Source: Pseudomonadota bacterium
GTDB taxonomy: Bacteria; Pseudomonadota; Gammaproteobacteria; Burkholderiales; Burkholderiaceae
Length of the DNA: 13,617 nt
Assembly (NCBI GenBank): GCA_023441105.1
Contig: JAEZQX010000546.1
Coordinates: 1-13,617, forward strand
Direction: 5' to 3'
The notes under the pieces are model-generated. The model saw only the letters and a program-made list of their open reading frames with translations, made no database searches and was not told the origin of the DNA. A program made the position numbers and the translations under genes. Positions 7,238-13,611 of this stretch are shown here, in pieces (position 1 is the stretch's first letter; every line of letters starts with the position of its first letter).

Positions 7238-8530
7238 ATGCAGACATCAGCTGGAAAACGCCTCGCCTCCGCGCTCGCCGCCGCGTTGTCGGTCGCTACC
7301 CTGACTGCATTTGCCGTTGCTCCGCTCGCTGAAGAACCACCCCCGCCCAACCTGCGCGTCATCGAACCGGTCGCGCTGTTGCCGCAGCCGCTGGAGATCC
7401 AGGGCGACTTCCTGCGCCAGACGATGATCTCGCGCGGTGAGACGCTCGGTAGCCTGTTTCGCAAGCTGGGTGAGCAGGATCGCGAGCTGATGGACTTCGT
7501 GCGCACCGACACCACCGCGAGGAAGCTGCTGCGCCTGCAGGCCGGCACCACCGTGCGCGCCGAGGTGGACCACCAGAACCAGATCACCTCGCTGAGCTAT
7601 CCGCTCGGCAGCAACGACAGCGCGGAGCAGCCGATGCGGCTCGAGCTGCAGCGCGAAGCGGGCCAGTGGCAGGCAACCATCGTGCCGATGGTGCTGGACC
7701 GCACGCTGATGACCCGCACCGCCACCATCTCCTCGTCGCTGTTCGCGGCCACCGACCAGGCAGGCATCCCCGACGCCATCACCGCGCAGATTCCGGAGAT
7801 CTTCGCGGCCGAACTGGATTTCCATCGCGACGTGCGCAAGGGCGACAAGTTGCGGGTGGTGTACGAGAGCTTCACGGATCCGGAGACGCTGGCGGATGGA
7901 CAACCGGGCAAGCTGCTGGCCGTTGAATACCAGTCGCAGAACCGGCGCCTCGAAGCCGTCTGGTTCGAGCGCGACGACGGCACCGGCGACTTCTACAACT
8001 TCGACGGACGCACGCTGCGCAAGACTTTCCTCCGTTCGCCCATGGAATTCACCCGCATCACCTCGGGGTTCACGGAGGGCCGGCGTCATCCGGTGTTCCG
8101 CGACTGGCGCGCCCACAAGGGCATCGACTACGCGGCGCCCACTGGCACCAAGATCCGCACCATCGGGGACGGCGTCGTGGACTTCGTCGGCGTGCAGCGC
8201 GGCTACGGCAAGGTCGTCATCGTCAAGCACGACCGCGAGCGCAGCACGCTCTACGCGCACATGAGCAAGTTCGCACCCAAGGTGTCGGAAGGCGCGCGGG
8301 TCAACCAGGGCGACGTGATCGGCTATGTCGGCCAGACCGGCTGGGCCAGCGGACCGCACCTGCATTTCGAGTTCCTTCTCAACGGCGAGCCCAACGACCC
8401 CGCCGCCGTGCTGCCGCCGCCGGAGCCGCCGCTGGACATGCAGGCGCTCGCGCGGTTCAAGGACGAAACCAGCGACCTGCTGCAGCGCATGCGCTGGCAG
8501 GACAGCGCCCAGCTCGCTTCGTTTGAATGA
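7238..8530 (+). CDS. M23 family peptidoglycan metallopeptidase, membrane-anchored (MepM/YebA-like)
   Basis: Predicted periplasmic zinc endopeptidase that cuts peptidoglycan cross-links. The 430-residue product starts with a basic stretch and a hydrophobic helix (about 9-30), a signal anchor. An OapA/LysM-like segment follows (about 54-110, with ISRGETLGSLFRKLG), then a linking domain (about 130-265). The M23 catalytic domain (about 280-395) has HKGID (293-297, zinc ligands H293 and D297), YAHM (339-342, H341) and HLHFE (374-378, H376), so all catalytic residues are intact. The ATG chosen leaves a normal signal anchor; the frame is open upstream to 7004 but that part looks non-coding. The Shine-Dalgarno is poor (AGGG). 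It overlaps or nearly touches anmK, so wall cutting and wall-sugar recycling sit in one unit. A bactofilin gene lies 1.6 kb away; bactofilins often work with M23 enzymes. Confidence 0.95.
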   Translation: MQTSAGKRLASALAAALSVATLTAFAVAPLAEEPPPPNLRVIEPVALLPQPLEIQGDFLRQTMISRGETLGSLFRKLGEQDRELMDFVRTDTTARKLLRLQAGTTVRAEVDHQNQITSLSYPLGSNDSAEQPMRLELQREAGQWQATIVPMVLDRTLMTRTATISSSLFAATDQAGIPDAITAQIPEIFAAELDFHRDVRKGDKLRVVYESFTDPETLADGQPGKLLAVEYQSQNRRLEAVWFERDDGTGDFYNFDGRTLRKTFLRSPMEFTRITSGFTEGRRHPVFRDWRAHKGIDYAAPTGTKIRTIGDGVVDFVGVQRGYGKVVIVKHDRERSTLYAHMSKFAPKVSEGARVNQGDVIGYVGQTGWASGPHLHFEFLLNGEPNDPAAVLPPPEPPLDMQALARFKDETSDLLQRMRWQDSAQLASFE

Positions 8531-8561
8531 AGTCCGGTCGCGTGACGACGCGGCCAACGCC

Positions 8562-9719
8562 TTGAACACGGAATCGGCACGGCGCTTCATCGGCCTGATG
8601 TCCGGCACCAGCATCGACGGTGTCGACGGCGTGCTGGTCGAATTCGATGACCGCGGCAATCTGCTCGGCACCCTCGCCGTCGCCTCGCGCGCCATGCCCT
8701 CCGGCTTGCGCGGCCTGCTGACCAGCCTGCAGCAGCCGGCAGCCGATGAGCTCGCAGCAGCCGCGCTGGCGGCCAACGACCTGAGCGATCTCTATGCCGA
8801 ATGCGTCCGCGAGCTGCTCGCGCAGGCGTCGCTCGCACCGTCGGCAGTCACCGCGCTCGGCGCCCATGGCCAGACCGTGCGCCATGATCCCGCGCGCGGC
8901 TACACCCTCCAATTGCTGAACGGCGCGCGGCTCGCCGAAGCGACCGGCATCGACACGGTCAGCGACCTGCGCAGCGCCGACATCGCCGCCGGCGGCCAGG
9001 GGGCGCCGCTGCTGCCGGCCTTCCACGCGAGAGTGTTTGCCGGCCAGTTCAAGCGCGCCATCGTCAACATCGGCGGCATCGCCAACATCACGGTGCTCGC
9101 GCCTCGGCACTCCGGCGGGAGCTCCGAAGGCAATGGCGTCCCGGTCATCGGCTACGACACCGGCCCCGGCAACACGCTGCTGGACTTCTGGTGCGAACAG
9201 CACCGTGGTGAACGCTTCGATCGCGAGGGCCGCTGGGCCGCCAGCGGCACGCCCGATGCGGCATTGCTTGCGGATCTGCTGGCGGAGCCCTACTTCGCTC
9301 GCGCGGCACCGAAAAGTACCGGCCGGGACCTGTTCAATGGCGACTGGCTGCAGCGCCACGACCTCGCGCGGCTGGGTGCCGCGGACGTGCAGGCGACGCT
9401 GCTGGAATTGACGGCAACCACCATCGCCGAAGCGTGCCGCCGACACGAGGTGGCGCAGGTCAATGTCTGCGGCGGCGGCGCGGCCAACCTCCAGCTGATG
9501 CGCCGACTCCAGGCTAGCCTGCCGGGCATCCCGGTCGAATCCACCGAAGCGCTGGGCCTGCACCCCCAGGCGGTCGAAGCGAGCGGCTTCGCCTGGCTGG
9601 CGCGCCAGCGAGTGGTGCGGGAAGCCGGCAACCTCGAAGCGGTCACCGGGGCCTCAGGCCCCCGGGTGCTGGGGGCGCTGCATGTGGCAAGCGGCGGGTC
9701 AGCCCGCCGAGAAGGATGA
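8562..9719 (+). CDS. anmK: Anhydro-N-acetylmuramic acid kinase
   Basis: Phosphorylates and hydrolyses 1,6-anhydro-MurNAc released by peptidoglycan turnover to MurNAc-6-phosphate, in the cytosol. Motifs are complete: [10 protein letters not shown] (11-20, nucleotide-binding loop), AHGQTV (101-106), GGQGAPL (144-150), NIGGIANIT (169-177), YDTGPGN (198-204, catalytic aspartate), KSTGRDLFN and VCGGGAAN. No in-frame ATG precedes the GLMSGTS motif; the first in-frame ATG (8598) falls inside it. The start must therefore be a rare codon: TTG at 8562 (385 residues, closest to the usual N-terminus) or TTG at 8523, which overlaps the end of the peptidase gene. Neither has a clear Shine-Dalgarno, so coupling to the upstream gene is likely. 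The 3' end overlaps erpA tail to tail by 21 bases. Confidence 0.95.
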   Translation: MNTESARRFIGLMSGTSIDGVDGVLVEFDDRGNLLGTLAVASRAMPSGLRGLLTSLQQPAADELAAAALAANDLSDLYAECVRELLAQASLAPSAVTALGAHGQTVRHDPARGYTLQLLNGARLAEATGIDTVSDLRSADIAAGGQGAPLLPAFHARVFAGQFKRAIVNIGGIANITVLAPRHSGGSSEGNGVPVIGYDTGPGNTLLDFWCEQHRGERFDREGRWAASGTPDAALLADLLAEPYFARAAPKSTGRDLFNGDWLQRHDLARLGAADVQATLLELTATTIAEACRRHEVAQVNVCGGGAANLQLMRRLQASLPGIPVESTEALGLHPQAVEASGFAWLARQRVVREAGNLEAVTGASGPRVLGALHVASGGSARREG

Positions 9720-10052
9720 GCCGCAGCCGCAGGTGGTGCTGGCGTTCGGATTCTTGATGACGAACTGGGCGCCCTGCAGGTCGTCCTTGTAATCGATCTC
9801 GGCGCCGACCAGGTACTGGTAGCTCATCGCGTCGATCAACAGCTTCACGCCGTTCTTCTCCATCACGGAGTCGTCTTCGTTGATCTCTTCGTCGAAGGTG
9901 AAACCGTACTGGAATCCCGAACAGCCGCCGCCCTGCACGAAGACGCGCAGCTTCAGGTCCGGGTTTCCTTCCTCCTCGATCAGCTGCAAGACCTTGGCGG
10001 CAGCGCTGTCGGTGAAGATGAGGGGGGCGGGCATTTCGGCAACTGCATTCAT
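9699..10052 (-). CDS. erpA: A-type iron-sulfur carrier protein ErpA
   Basis: Carries and inserts iron-sulfur clusters into target enzymes, including those of isoprenoid synthesis and respiration. The 117-residue product has the A-type fold sequence with the three cluster cysteines: C44 in [11 protein letters not shown] and C108 and C110 in TTCGCGSSF. The stretch [16 protein letters not shown] is typical of the ErpA group rather than IscA. The ATG at 10050-10052 has GGAG about 9 bases upstream; a TTG five codons earlier is less likely. It is on the same strand as the bactofilin gene, 124 bases downstream of it, and the gap has a possible -10 (TATGCT on the minus strand) but no good -35. The 3' end overlaps anmK by 21 bases. 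Confidence 0.96.
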   Translation of the reverse strand: MNAVAEMPAPLIFTDSAAAKVLQLIEEEGNPDLKLRVFVQGGGCSGFQYGFTFDEEINEDDSVMEKNGVKLLIDAMSYQYLVGAEIDYKDDLQGAQFVIKNPNASTTCGCGSSFSAG

Positions 10053-10097
10053 GTATCGAAGCTCCAATTCCTGACGAGCATAGTCCAGAATCCCAAT

Positions 10098-10114
10098 CCC
10101 TGGCTAGCCCAGGG
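10098..10114. repeat. Perfect 6-bp inverted repeat upstream of erpA
   Basis: CCCTGG and CCAGGG flank a 5-base centre (CTAGC on the plus strand), about 46 bases upstream of the erpA start. No T run follows on either strand, so an intrinsic terminator is unlikely. It could be a regulator site for erpA or a weak 3' structure of the bactofilin transcript. I see no match to an IscR-type site. Confidence 0.35.
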
Positions 10115-10149
10115 TCGCGTCGGCTGTCGGCCGGATGACCGGGGCACTC

Positions 10150-10171
10150 AAGGGCGCGTCGACCGGCCCTT
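10150..10171. repeat. 22-bp near-palindrome just after the bactofilin stop
   Basis: AAGGGC and GCCCTT form the outer arms and GTCGAC the centre; only the two 2-base steps between them fail to pair. It begins 5 bases past the bactofilin stop codon, a position typical of a transcript-end hairpin, but there is no T run. Confidence 0.4.
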
Positions 10172-10176
10172 GCAAC

Positions 10177-10569
10177 TCAGGTGCGGCTGTTGGCGACCAG
10201 TTTCAATGCCACCTGCTCGCCTTCGATCGGTTGCAGCGAGCCGGTGACCACCGCCCCGTGCTGGATCTGCAGATCGCGATAGGTCAGGTCGCCGGAAACC
10301 TTGGCGCCCGCCAGCACGTCGAGACGGACGCTGGCGCGCACGGGTCCTTCCACGGTACCGGAGATCACCACGCGCGCGGCGTCGATCTGCCCCTGCACCA
10401 CCCCCGGCCCTGCCACGACGACCTCGCTGTCCGCCGCGGCATCGGCAACGATGTTGCCCGACACTCTTCCTTCGATCTCGATCCGGCCGCTGAAGCGCAG
10501 CGTCCCTTCGAACACCGCCCCCGCGCCGACCCTGTGCCCGGCACCGCCCGATCGCCTCTGTCCCAGCAT
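10177..10569 (-). CDS. Bactofilin (polymer-forming cytoskeletal protein)
   Basis: Bactofilins polymerise without nucleotide into filaments that position cell-wall enzymes or other partners. The 130-residue product is a single bactofilin domain (about 14-115) made of short beta-helix repeats, seen as glycine-spaced hydrophobic turns: FEGTLRFSGRIEIEGRVSGNI, then VVVAGPGVVQGQI, VVISGTVEGPVRA, LDVLAGAKVSGDLTY and VVTGSL. Short Gly/Arg-rich and polar tails flank it, as is usual. The ATG at 10567-10569 has a strong GGAGG 5 bases upstream. A good -10 lies about 33 bases upstream, so it probably has its own promoter as well as any read-through from rpsI. The M23 peptidase gene lies nearby on the other strand, which fits a wall-shaping role, but a functional link is inference. 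Which subfamily it belongs to cannot be told from sequence alone. Confidence 0.93.
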   Translation of the reverse strand: MLGQRRSGGAGHRVGAGAVFEGTLRFSGRIEIEGRVSGNIVADAAADSEVVVAGPGVVQGQIDAARVVISGTVEGPVRASVRLDVLAGAKVSGDLTYRDLQIQHGAVVTGSLQPIEGEQVALKLVANSRT

Positions 10570-10601
10570 CGCATCCTCCGAAGCTTCTTTCCCGCGACGC
10601 G

Positions 10602-10607
10602 ATTGTA
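10602..10607 (-). promoter_or_regulatory. Candidate -10 element (TACAAT) for the bactofilin gene
   Basis: TACAAT on the minus strand differs from consensus at one position and would give a leader of about 26 bases before the bactofilin ATG. The best -35-like sequence (TTGCTT) is only 14 bases away, so the promoter is weak or needs an activator. Confidence 0.4.
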
Positions 10608-10718
10608 GTGGTGCCGCCGGAAAGCAAGACGGGGCGTCCGCAGCCACCCCGCCGATGGCCCTGCCACCGTGGCGCCGGAAAGCTGCAACCGGCTGCCGAC
10701 GATGGACGCGAGCGGCGC

Positions 10719-11111
10719 TTAGCGCTTGGAGAACTGCTTGCGCCGACGCGCCTTGTGGAAGCCGACCTTCTTGCGCTCGACTTCGCGGGCGTCCCGCGTG
10801 ACCAGCCCGGCAGCAGACAGCGAGGACTTGAGCGAGGCGTCGAAGTCGATCAACGCGCGGGTGATGCCGTGGCGCACCGCCCCGGCCTGGCCCGACTCGC
10901 CGCCGCCATGCACGTTCACCCGGATGTCGAAGGTCTGCGGCACGTTGGCCACCTCCAGCGGCTGGCGCACGATCATCCGGCCGCTCTCACGCGAGAAGTA
11001 CTGGCCGATGTCCTTGCCGTTGACGGTGATCTTGCCGTTGCCTCGCCGAATGAAAACCCGGGCGACCGAAGTCTTGCGCCGTCCCGTGCCGTAGTTGTAT
11101 TCACCGATCAT
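10719..11111 (-). CDS. rpsI: 30S ribosomal protein S9
   Basis: Small-subunit ribosomal protein whose C-terminal tail reaches the P-site tRNA. The 130-residue product has family length and sequence throughout: [15 protein letters not shown] near the start, the central [17 protein letters not shown], and the basic end [17 protein letters not shown], with the terminal Lys-Arg that contacts tRNA. It follows rplM by 20 bases with AGGCGAG-type complementarity about 10 bases upstream of the ATG. This is the usual rplM-rpsI pair, made from one message. No intrinsic terminator is visible in the 149 bases after the stop, so the transcript may run on into the bactofilin gene. Confidence 0.99.
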   Translation of the reverse strand: MIGEYNYGTGRRKTSVARVFIRRGNGKITVNGKDIGQYFSRESGRMIVRQPLEVANVPQTFDIRVNVHGGGESGQAGAVRHGITRALIDFDASLKSSLSAAGLVTRDAREVERKKVGFHKARRRKQFSKR

Positions 11112-11131
11112 TTGTCTAGTCTCGCCTGCAG

Positions 11132-11560
11132 TCAGATCTCGAGAGGTTTGGGTTGCTGCGCGCTGTGGGGATGCGTCCCGTCCCCGTAGACCTTCAGCTT
11201 CTTGATCATGGCATAGCCCAGCGGACCTTTCGGCAGCATGCCCTTGACCGCCTTCTCCAGGGCGCGGCCCGGAAAGCGCGCCTGCATCTTGTCGAAGTTG
11301 GTCTCGCTGACCCCGCCAGGATAGCCGCTGTGACGGTAGTACTTCTTGTCCAGGCCCTTGTTGCCAGTGACGCGGATCCGCCCGGCGTTGACCACGACGA
11401 TGAAATCGCCGGTATCGACATGCGGCGTGAACTCGGGCTTGTGCTTGCCCCGCAGCCGGTGGGCGATCTCGGCAGCCAAGCGGCCGAGGACCTTGTCCGT
11501 GCCGTCGACCAGGAACCAGTCGCGTCGGACTTCGTGAGACTTCGCAGAAAAAGTTTTCAT
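11132..11560 (-). CDS. rplM: 50S ribosomal protein L13
   Basis: Early-assembling large-subunit protein. The 142-residue product matches L13 end to end: [55 protein letters not shown], the conserved basic helix [16 protein letters not shown], and [16 protein letters not shown]. It heads the rplM-rpsI operon. The Shine-Dalgarno is weak, and the promoter at 11706-11735 implies a leader of about 138 bases. That leaves room for autogenous control, which is known for L13 in E. coli, though I cannot identify the binding structure here. Confidence 0.99.
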   Translation of the reverse strand: MKTFSAKSHEVRRDWFLVDGTDKVLGRLAAEIAHRLRGKHKPEFTPHVDTGDFIVVVNAGRIRVTGNKGLDKKYYRHSGYPGGVSETNFDKMQARFPGRALEKAVKGMLPKGPLGYAMIKKLKVYGDGTHPHSAQQPKPLEI

Positions 11561-11705
11561 AGTTTATGTGCCGCTGGCGACCATGCGCCTGCTATTCGGT
11601 GAGCCGCCGCAGCGCGGGCACCTCATCCATCAGGCGAGGAACGGAACTGGCCGAAGGACCCGGTATCCCCGTTCTTCCGGATCGAAGGTCCCAAGTGAGC
11701 CCAGC

Positions 11706-11735
11706 AGTATAACGTAGCGGGTCGCAAGACGTCAA
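11706..11735 (-). promoter_or_regulatory. Sigma-70 promoter for rplM-rpsI
   Basis: On the minus strand, TTGACG (11735-11730, five of six to consensus) and TATACT (11711-11706, five of six) are separated by 18 bases. Transcription would begin near 11698, giving a leader of about 138 bases before the rplM ATG. It is the best-matching promoter in the window, as expected for a ribosomal protein operon. Confidence 0.75.
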
Positions 11736-11775
11736 AACCGAGGAGCCCCGCATAGCGGGCCCCGGAGAGCCGGGC

Positions 11776-11802
11776 AAAAAAAACCCGGGGAGTTCCCGGG
11801 TT
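11776..11802 (-). terminator. Intrinsic terminator of the candidate small RNA
   Basis: Perfect 8-bp stem AACCCGGG/CCCGGGTT (11802-11795 with 11789-11782), 5-base loop, followed on the minus strand by an unbroken run of T (plus-strand A at 11776-11783). There is no protein gene on this strand upstream of it as far as coq7, whose own stop-to-terminator path would cross the OsmC gene, so it needs its own transcript. It also shields the rplM promoter from read-through. Confidence 0.9.
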
Positions 11803-11862
11803 GGAATCCACACCAAAGGAGGAGGGTGGAGGAGACATGGTTGGGTTGCACGGGCAACCGAT
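11776..11862 (-). ncRNA. Candidate small RNA with CU-rich anti-Shine-Dalgarno region, about 87 nt
   Basis: The predicted RNA begins near 11862, seven bases after an extended -10. Its 5' end folds into a perfect 6-bp hairpin, GGTTGC/GCAACC with a 4-base loop (11859-11844). Then comes an unpaired pyrimidine-rich stretch (11836-11817) with two copies of CUCCUCC, complementary to the GGAGG of ribosome binding sites. It ends in the intrinsic terminator. Hairpin, open CU-rich seed, terminator is the plan of trans-acting small RNAs that block translation start. CU-rich RNAs of this kind are described in alphaproteobacteria, and I recall a toxic family in betaproteobacteria, but I cannot test membership. 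The 5' end is inferred from the promoter; expression and targets are unknown. Confidence 0.72.
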
Positions 11863-11868
11863 GGAGGG

Positions 11869-11898
11869 ATACTAGCAGGCGCTGATGGTGCTTTGCAA
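11869..11898 (-). promoter_or_regulatory. Extended -10 promoter of the candidate small RNA
   Basis: On the minus strand TTGCAA (11898-11893) and TAGTAT (11874-11869) are 18 bases apart, and TGC directly precedes the -10 hexamer, which makes it an extended -10. The -35 and -10 each match consensus at four of six positions. The -35 overlaps one arm of an 8-bp inverted repeat, GCAATATC (11895-11902) and GATATTGC (11961-11968), a possible operator. Confidence 0.6.
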
Positions 11899-12079
11899 TA
11901 TCCGTCTGTCGCCTCGCGCACACTTTCGTTGCTCCATGGCAACATGATCTTCAACTTCTTGATATTGCGTGTCAATTCGCCGCCGGTGGCGTCGCTTTCA
12001 AGCCGCGACAGCGTGCCGCAGTCCGCCGGAAAAGGGCCATCCGCAGCCCTTCTGGAGCGATGATTGCGCAATGCAATAG

Positions 12080-12108
12080 CTGACCCCTGCCCCGGCATCG
12101 GCTACGAT
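12080..12108 (+). promoter_or_regulatory. Candidate promoter for the OsmC-family gene
   Basis: CTGACC (12080-12085) and TACGAT (12103-12108) are 17 bases apart, each matching the sigma-70 consensus at four of six positions. Transcription would start about 17 bases before the ATG. A perfect 10-base palindrome, ATTGCGCAAT (12063-12072), lies just upstream of the -35 and might bind a regulator. Confidence 0.45.
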
Positions 12109-12131
12109 TCCCGCTCTTGCGGACGGCAGAC

Positions 12132-12557
12132 ATGAAGACGACGATCAGATGGATGGGCCCGGACACGATGCGCTTCGTGGCCCAGAGCGGCAGCGGCCAC
12201 CTCCTGACCATGGACGGCGCGCCGGAAGGCGGCGGCGAGAACCTGGCGCCGCGGCCGATGGAGGTGGTGCTTGCCGGCACCGGCGGCTGCACCGCCTACG
12301 ATGTCGTGCTGATCCTGCGCAAGAGCGGACAGGACGTGCGCGCCTGCGAAGTGCGGCTCGATGCCGACCGTGCCGAAGCCGATCCCAAGGTCTTCACCCG
12401 CATCGGCTTCCATTTCATCGTCCGCGGCCGGTCGCTCAAGCCGAACCTGGTGGAGCGCGCGATCAAGCTGTCGCACGACAAGTACTGCTCGGCATCGGCC
12501 ATGCTGGCGCACACGGCCAGGTTCGAGACCACCTGGGAAATCGTCGAGGACGCCTGA
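12132..12557 (+). CDS. OsmC family protein (YhfA-like, putative peroxide-handling thiol protein)
   Basis: OsmC/Ohr-fold proteins are homodimers that reduce organic hydroperoxides with a paired cysteine site. The 141-residue product keeps both cysteines: C53 in GTGGCTAYDVV (50-60) and C119 in DKYCSASAML. The N-terminal ENLAPRPMEVVLAGTGGC block is typical of the YhfA-like branch, whose physiological substrate is not established, so peroxide reduction is family inference rather than shown. The ATG at 12132 gives the normal N-terminus; the TTG at 12117 is a poorer option. The Shine-Dalgarno is weak (GGA). It is a single-gene unit, convergent with coq7 across 43 bases that contain no recognisable terminator. 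Confidence 0.92.
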   Translation: MKTTIRWMGPDTMRFVAQSGSGHLLTMDGAPEGGGENLAPRPMEVVLAGTGGCTAYDVVLILRKSGQDVRACEVRLDADRAEADPKVFTRIGFHFIVRGRSLKPNLVERAIKLSHDKYCSASAMLAHTARFETTWEIVEDA

Positions 12558-12600
12558 GCGGCAGGGGGGGGCCGGTCGCGCCCGCTCGACAGGGCTGGGG

Positions 12601-13272
12601 CTAGATACGATACGCCAGCGTCGTCATCACCTTGCTCATCAGCCGCATCGCGCCGATCACCGGCAACGGCATCGGCCCTGCACCCTTGGACCGCGCCTCG
12701 TCCGCGTGACGCGCCTCGTCCGCCTTCATCTCCTCCACGATCGCCCGCGAGCGCAGGTCGTCTTCCGGAAGCCGCTGCAGATGTCCCTGCAGGTGCGCCT
12801 CGACCTGGCGCTCGGTTTCGGCCATGAATCCCAGCGCCTTGTCCCCGCCGGCGATTCCGGCCAGGGCACCAAGCGAGAGCGAGCCGGCATACCAGAGAGG
12901 GTTGAGCAGCGACGGGTTGGCGTCGAGCTCGCGCAGCCGCTGCCGCGTCCAGGCCAGGTGGTCACGTTCCTCGTCGGCGGCGGCCAGGAAGAACGCGGAG
13001 AGCCGACCATCGCGCACCGTCAAGGCGTGCCCTTCATATAGTGCTTGTGCGCAGACCTCGCCGACATGATTGACCCGCATCAGGGCGCCGGCATGGCGGC
13101 GGGCTTCCTCGTCGAGGGCATCGTCCGACGAGGCGGGCACGCCGCGCGGTACCGGGGTCGGCCGCGTCGGCGCCGGCGTGGTCGTGGTGTCGGCCATTGC
13201 GCGGGTGGCGACGGCCAGCAGCCGATCGACCGTCGACAGGCGCCGGACGCTTTCGGATTCGTAGTCGTTCAT
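12601..13272 (-). CDS. coq7: 2-nonaprenyl/octaprenyl-3-methyl-6-methoxy-1,4-benzoquinol hydroxylase (ubiquinone synthesis)
   Basis: Membrane-associated di-iron monooxygenase for a late hydroxylation in ubiquinone synthesis; in bacteria it replaces UbiF. The 223-residue product has the expected ligands: E72 in [11 protein letters not shown]102 and H105 in DEERDH, E154 in ETERQVEAH, and E186 and H189 in DEARHA. The hydrophobic stretch around 126-143 ([18 protein letters not shown]) fits membrane contact. An Ala/Thr/Pro-rich linker (about 26-50) precedes the helical core and is variable among relatives. The ATG at 13270-13272 has GGAG 5 bases upstream. It is convergent with the OsmC gene and divergent from whatever starts at the right edge. 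No clear promoter was found in the 345 bases upstream. Confidence 0.96.
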   Translation of the reverse strand: MNDYESESVRRLSTVDRLLAVATRAMADTTTTPAPTRPTPVPRGVPASSDDALDEEARRHAGALMRVNHVGEVCAQALYEGHALTVRDGRLSAFFLAAADEERDHLAWTRQRLRELDANPSLLNPLWYAGSLSLGALAGIAGGDKALGFMAETERQVEAHLQGHLQRLPEDDLRSRAIVEEMKADEARHADEARSKGAGPMPLPVIGAMRLMSKVMTTLAYRI

Positions 13273-13441
13273 CGCTGCTCCGTGTAACGCTTAGGGATTG
13301 CCGTCAGGTTGGCGGCAGAAGATTGCCGCAGCCATCATTATCGCGGAGCTTCAGTCAAGGCCGCCTGTGCGTACGCGACGACAGCAGTGCGATGGCTGGC
13401 GGAGCGTTGCCGATCGGCGCAAGTGGCCGTACACAATTAAG

Positions 13442-13521
13442 TTGTCGCCAAACAACACTGACGTCGTTTTATCGCCGGCAACTGCAACGGCTCTTTGACC
13501 GCTGCTGGAATTTGGCGACAA
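13442..13521. repeat. 11-bp perfect inverted repeat around the right-edge promoter
   Basis: TTGTCGCCAAA (13442-13452) and TTTGGCGACAA (13511-13521) are exact reverse complements, 69 bases apart start to start. The right copy covers most of the -10 of the candidate promoter. The left copy is itself a small dyad, GTTGT/ACAAC around CGCCAA (13441-13456). Two sites for one regulator, one overlapping the promoter, would fit a repression loop. Confidence 0.5.
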
Positions 13522-13522
13522 T
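13495..13522 (+). promoter_or_regulatory. Candidate sigma-70 promoter for the right-edge gene
   Basis: TTGACC (13495-13500, five of six) and GACAAT (13517-13522, four of six) are 16 bases apart. Transcription would begin near 13529 and run to the right edge. Confidence 0.5.
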
Positions 13523-13606
13523 ACTTTCAACTTCCTTCCGGGCCATCTCGGGGAGTTTCGGTGACGCGCCTTGCAACGGTCGTAACCGATTGAATTCCAG
13601 AAACTT

Positions 13607-13611
13607 AGGAG
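13607..13611 (+). promoter_or_regulatory. Shine-Dalgarno of a gene beginning at or beyond the right edge
   Basis: AGGAG at 13607-13611 is followed by six bases ending in AT, which may be the first two bases of an ATG. If so the spacing is only four bases; a start a few bases further right is equally possible. Confidence 0.5.

Larger units (their letters stand above)
11561..12131. other. Gene-free region between rplM and the OsmC gene
   Basis: No credible protein gene is seen in these 571 bases; the open frames are short and without family features. Right to left on the minus strand it holds a candidate small RNA with its own promoter and terminator (11898-11776), two small GC hairpins (CCCGG/CCGGG at 11761-11774 and CCCGC/GCGGG close behind), the rplM promoter (11735-11706), and the rplM leader. 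The leader includes a 12-codon ATG frame ending at 11592 that lacks a Shine-Dalgarno. On the plus strand it holds the OsmC gene promoter. It is AT-richer than the coding DNA only around 11890-11980. Confidence 0.75.

Noticed and set aside
11761..11775. CCCGG/CCGGG hairpin next to the T run, as a second terminator
   Set aside because: It lies beyond the T run on the minus strand and lacks its own; on the plus strand the A run precedes rather than follows a useful T stretch.
11817..11875. Plus-strand 12-codon frame with a strong purine-rich ribosome-binding-like stretch (GGAGGAG) before an ATG at 11837
   Set aside because: The purine run is the complement of the CU-rich seed of the minus-strand RNA candidate, and the short frame covers its 5' hairpin and -10. 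The minus-strand reading, with promoter and terminator, explains it better.
11592..12098. Minus-strand open frame of 168 codons upstream of rplM
   Set aside because: It crosses the small-RNA candidate, its terminator and the rplM promoter, and the translation has no recognisable domain or ribosome binding site.
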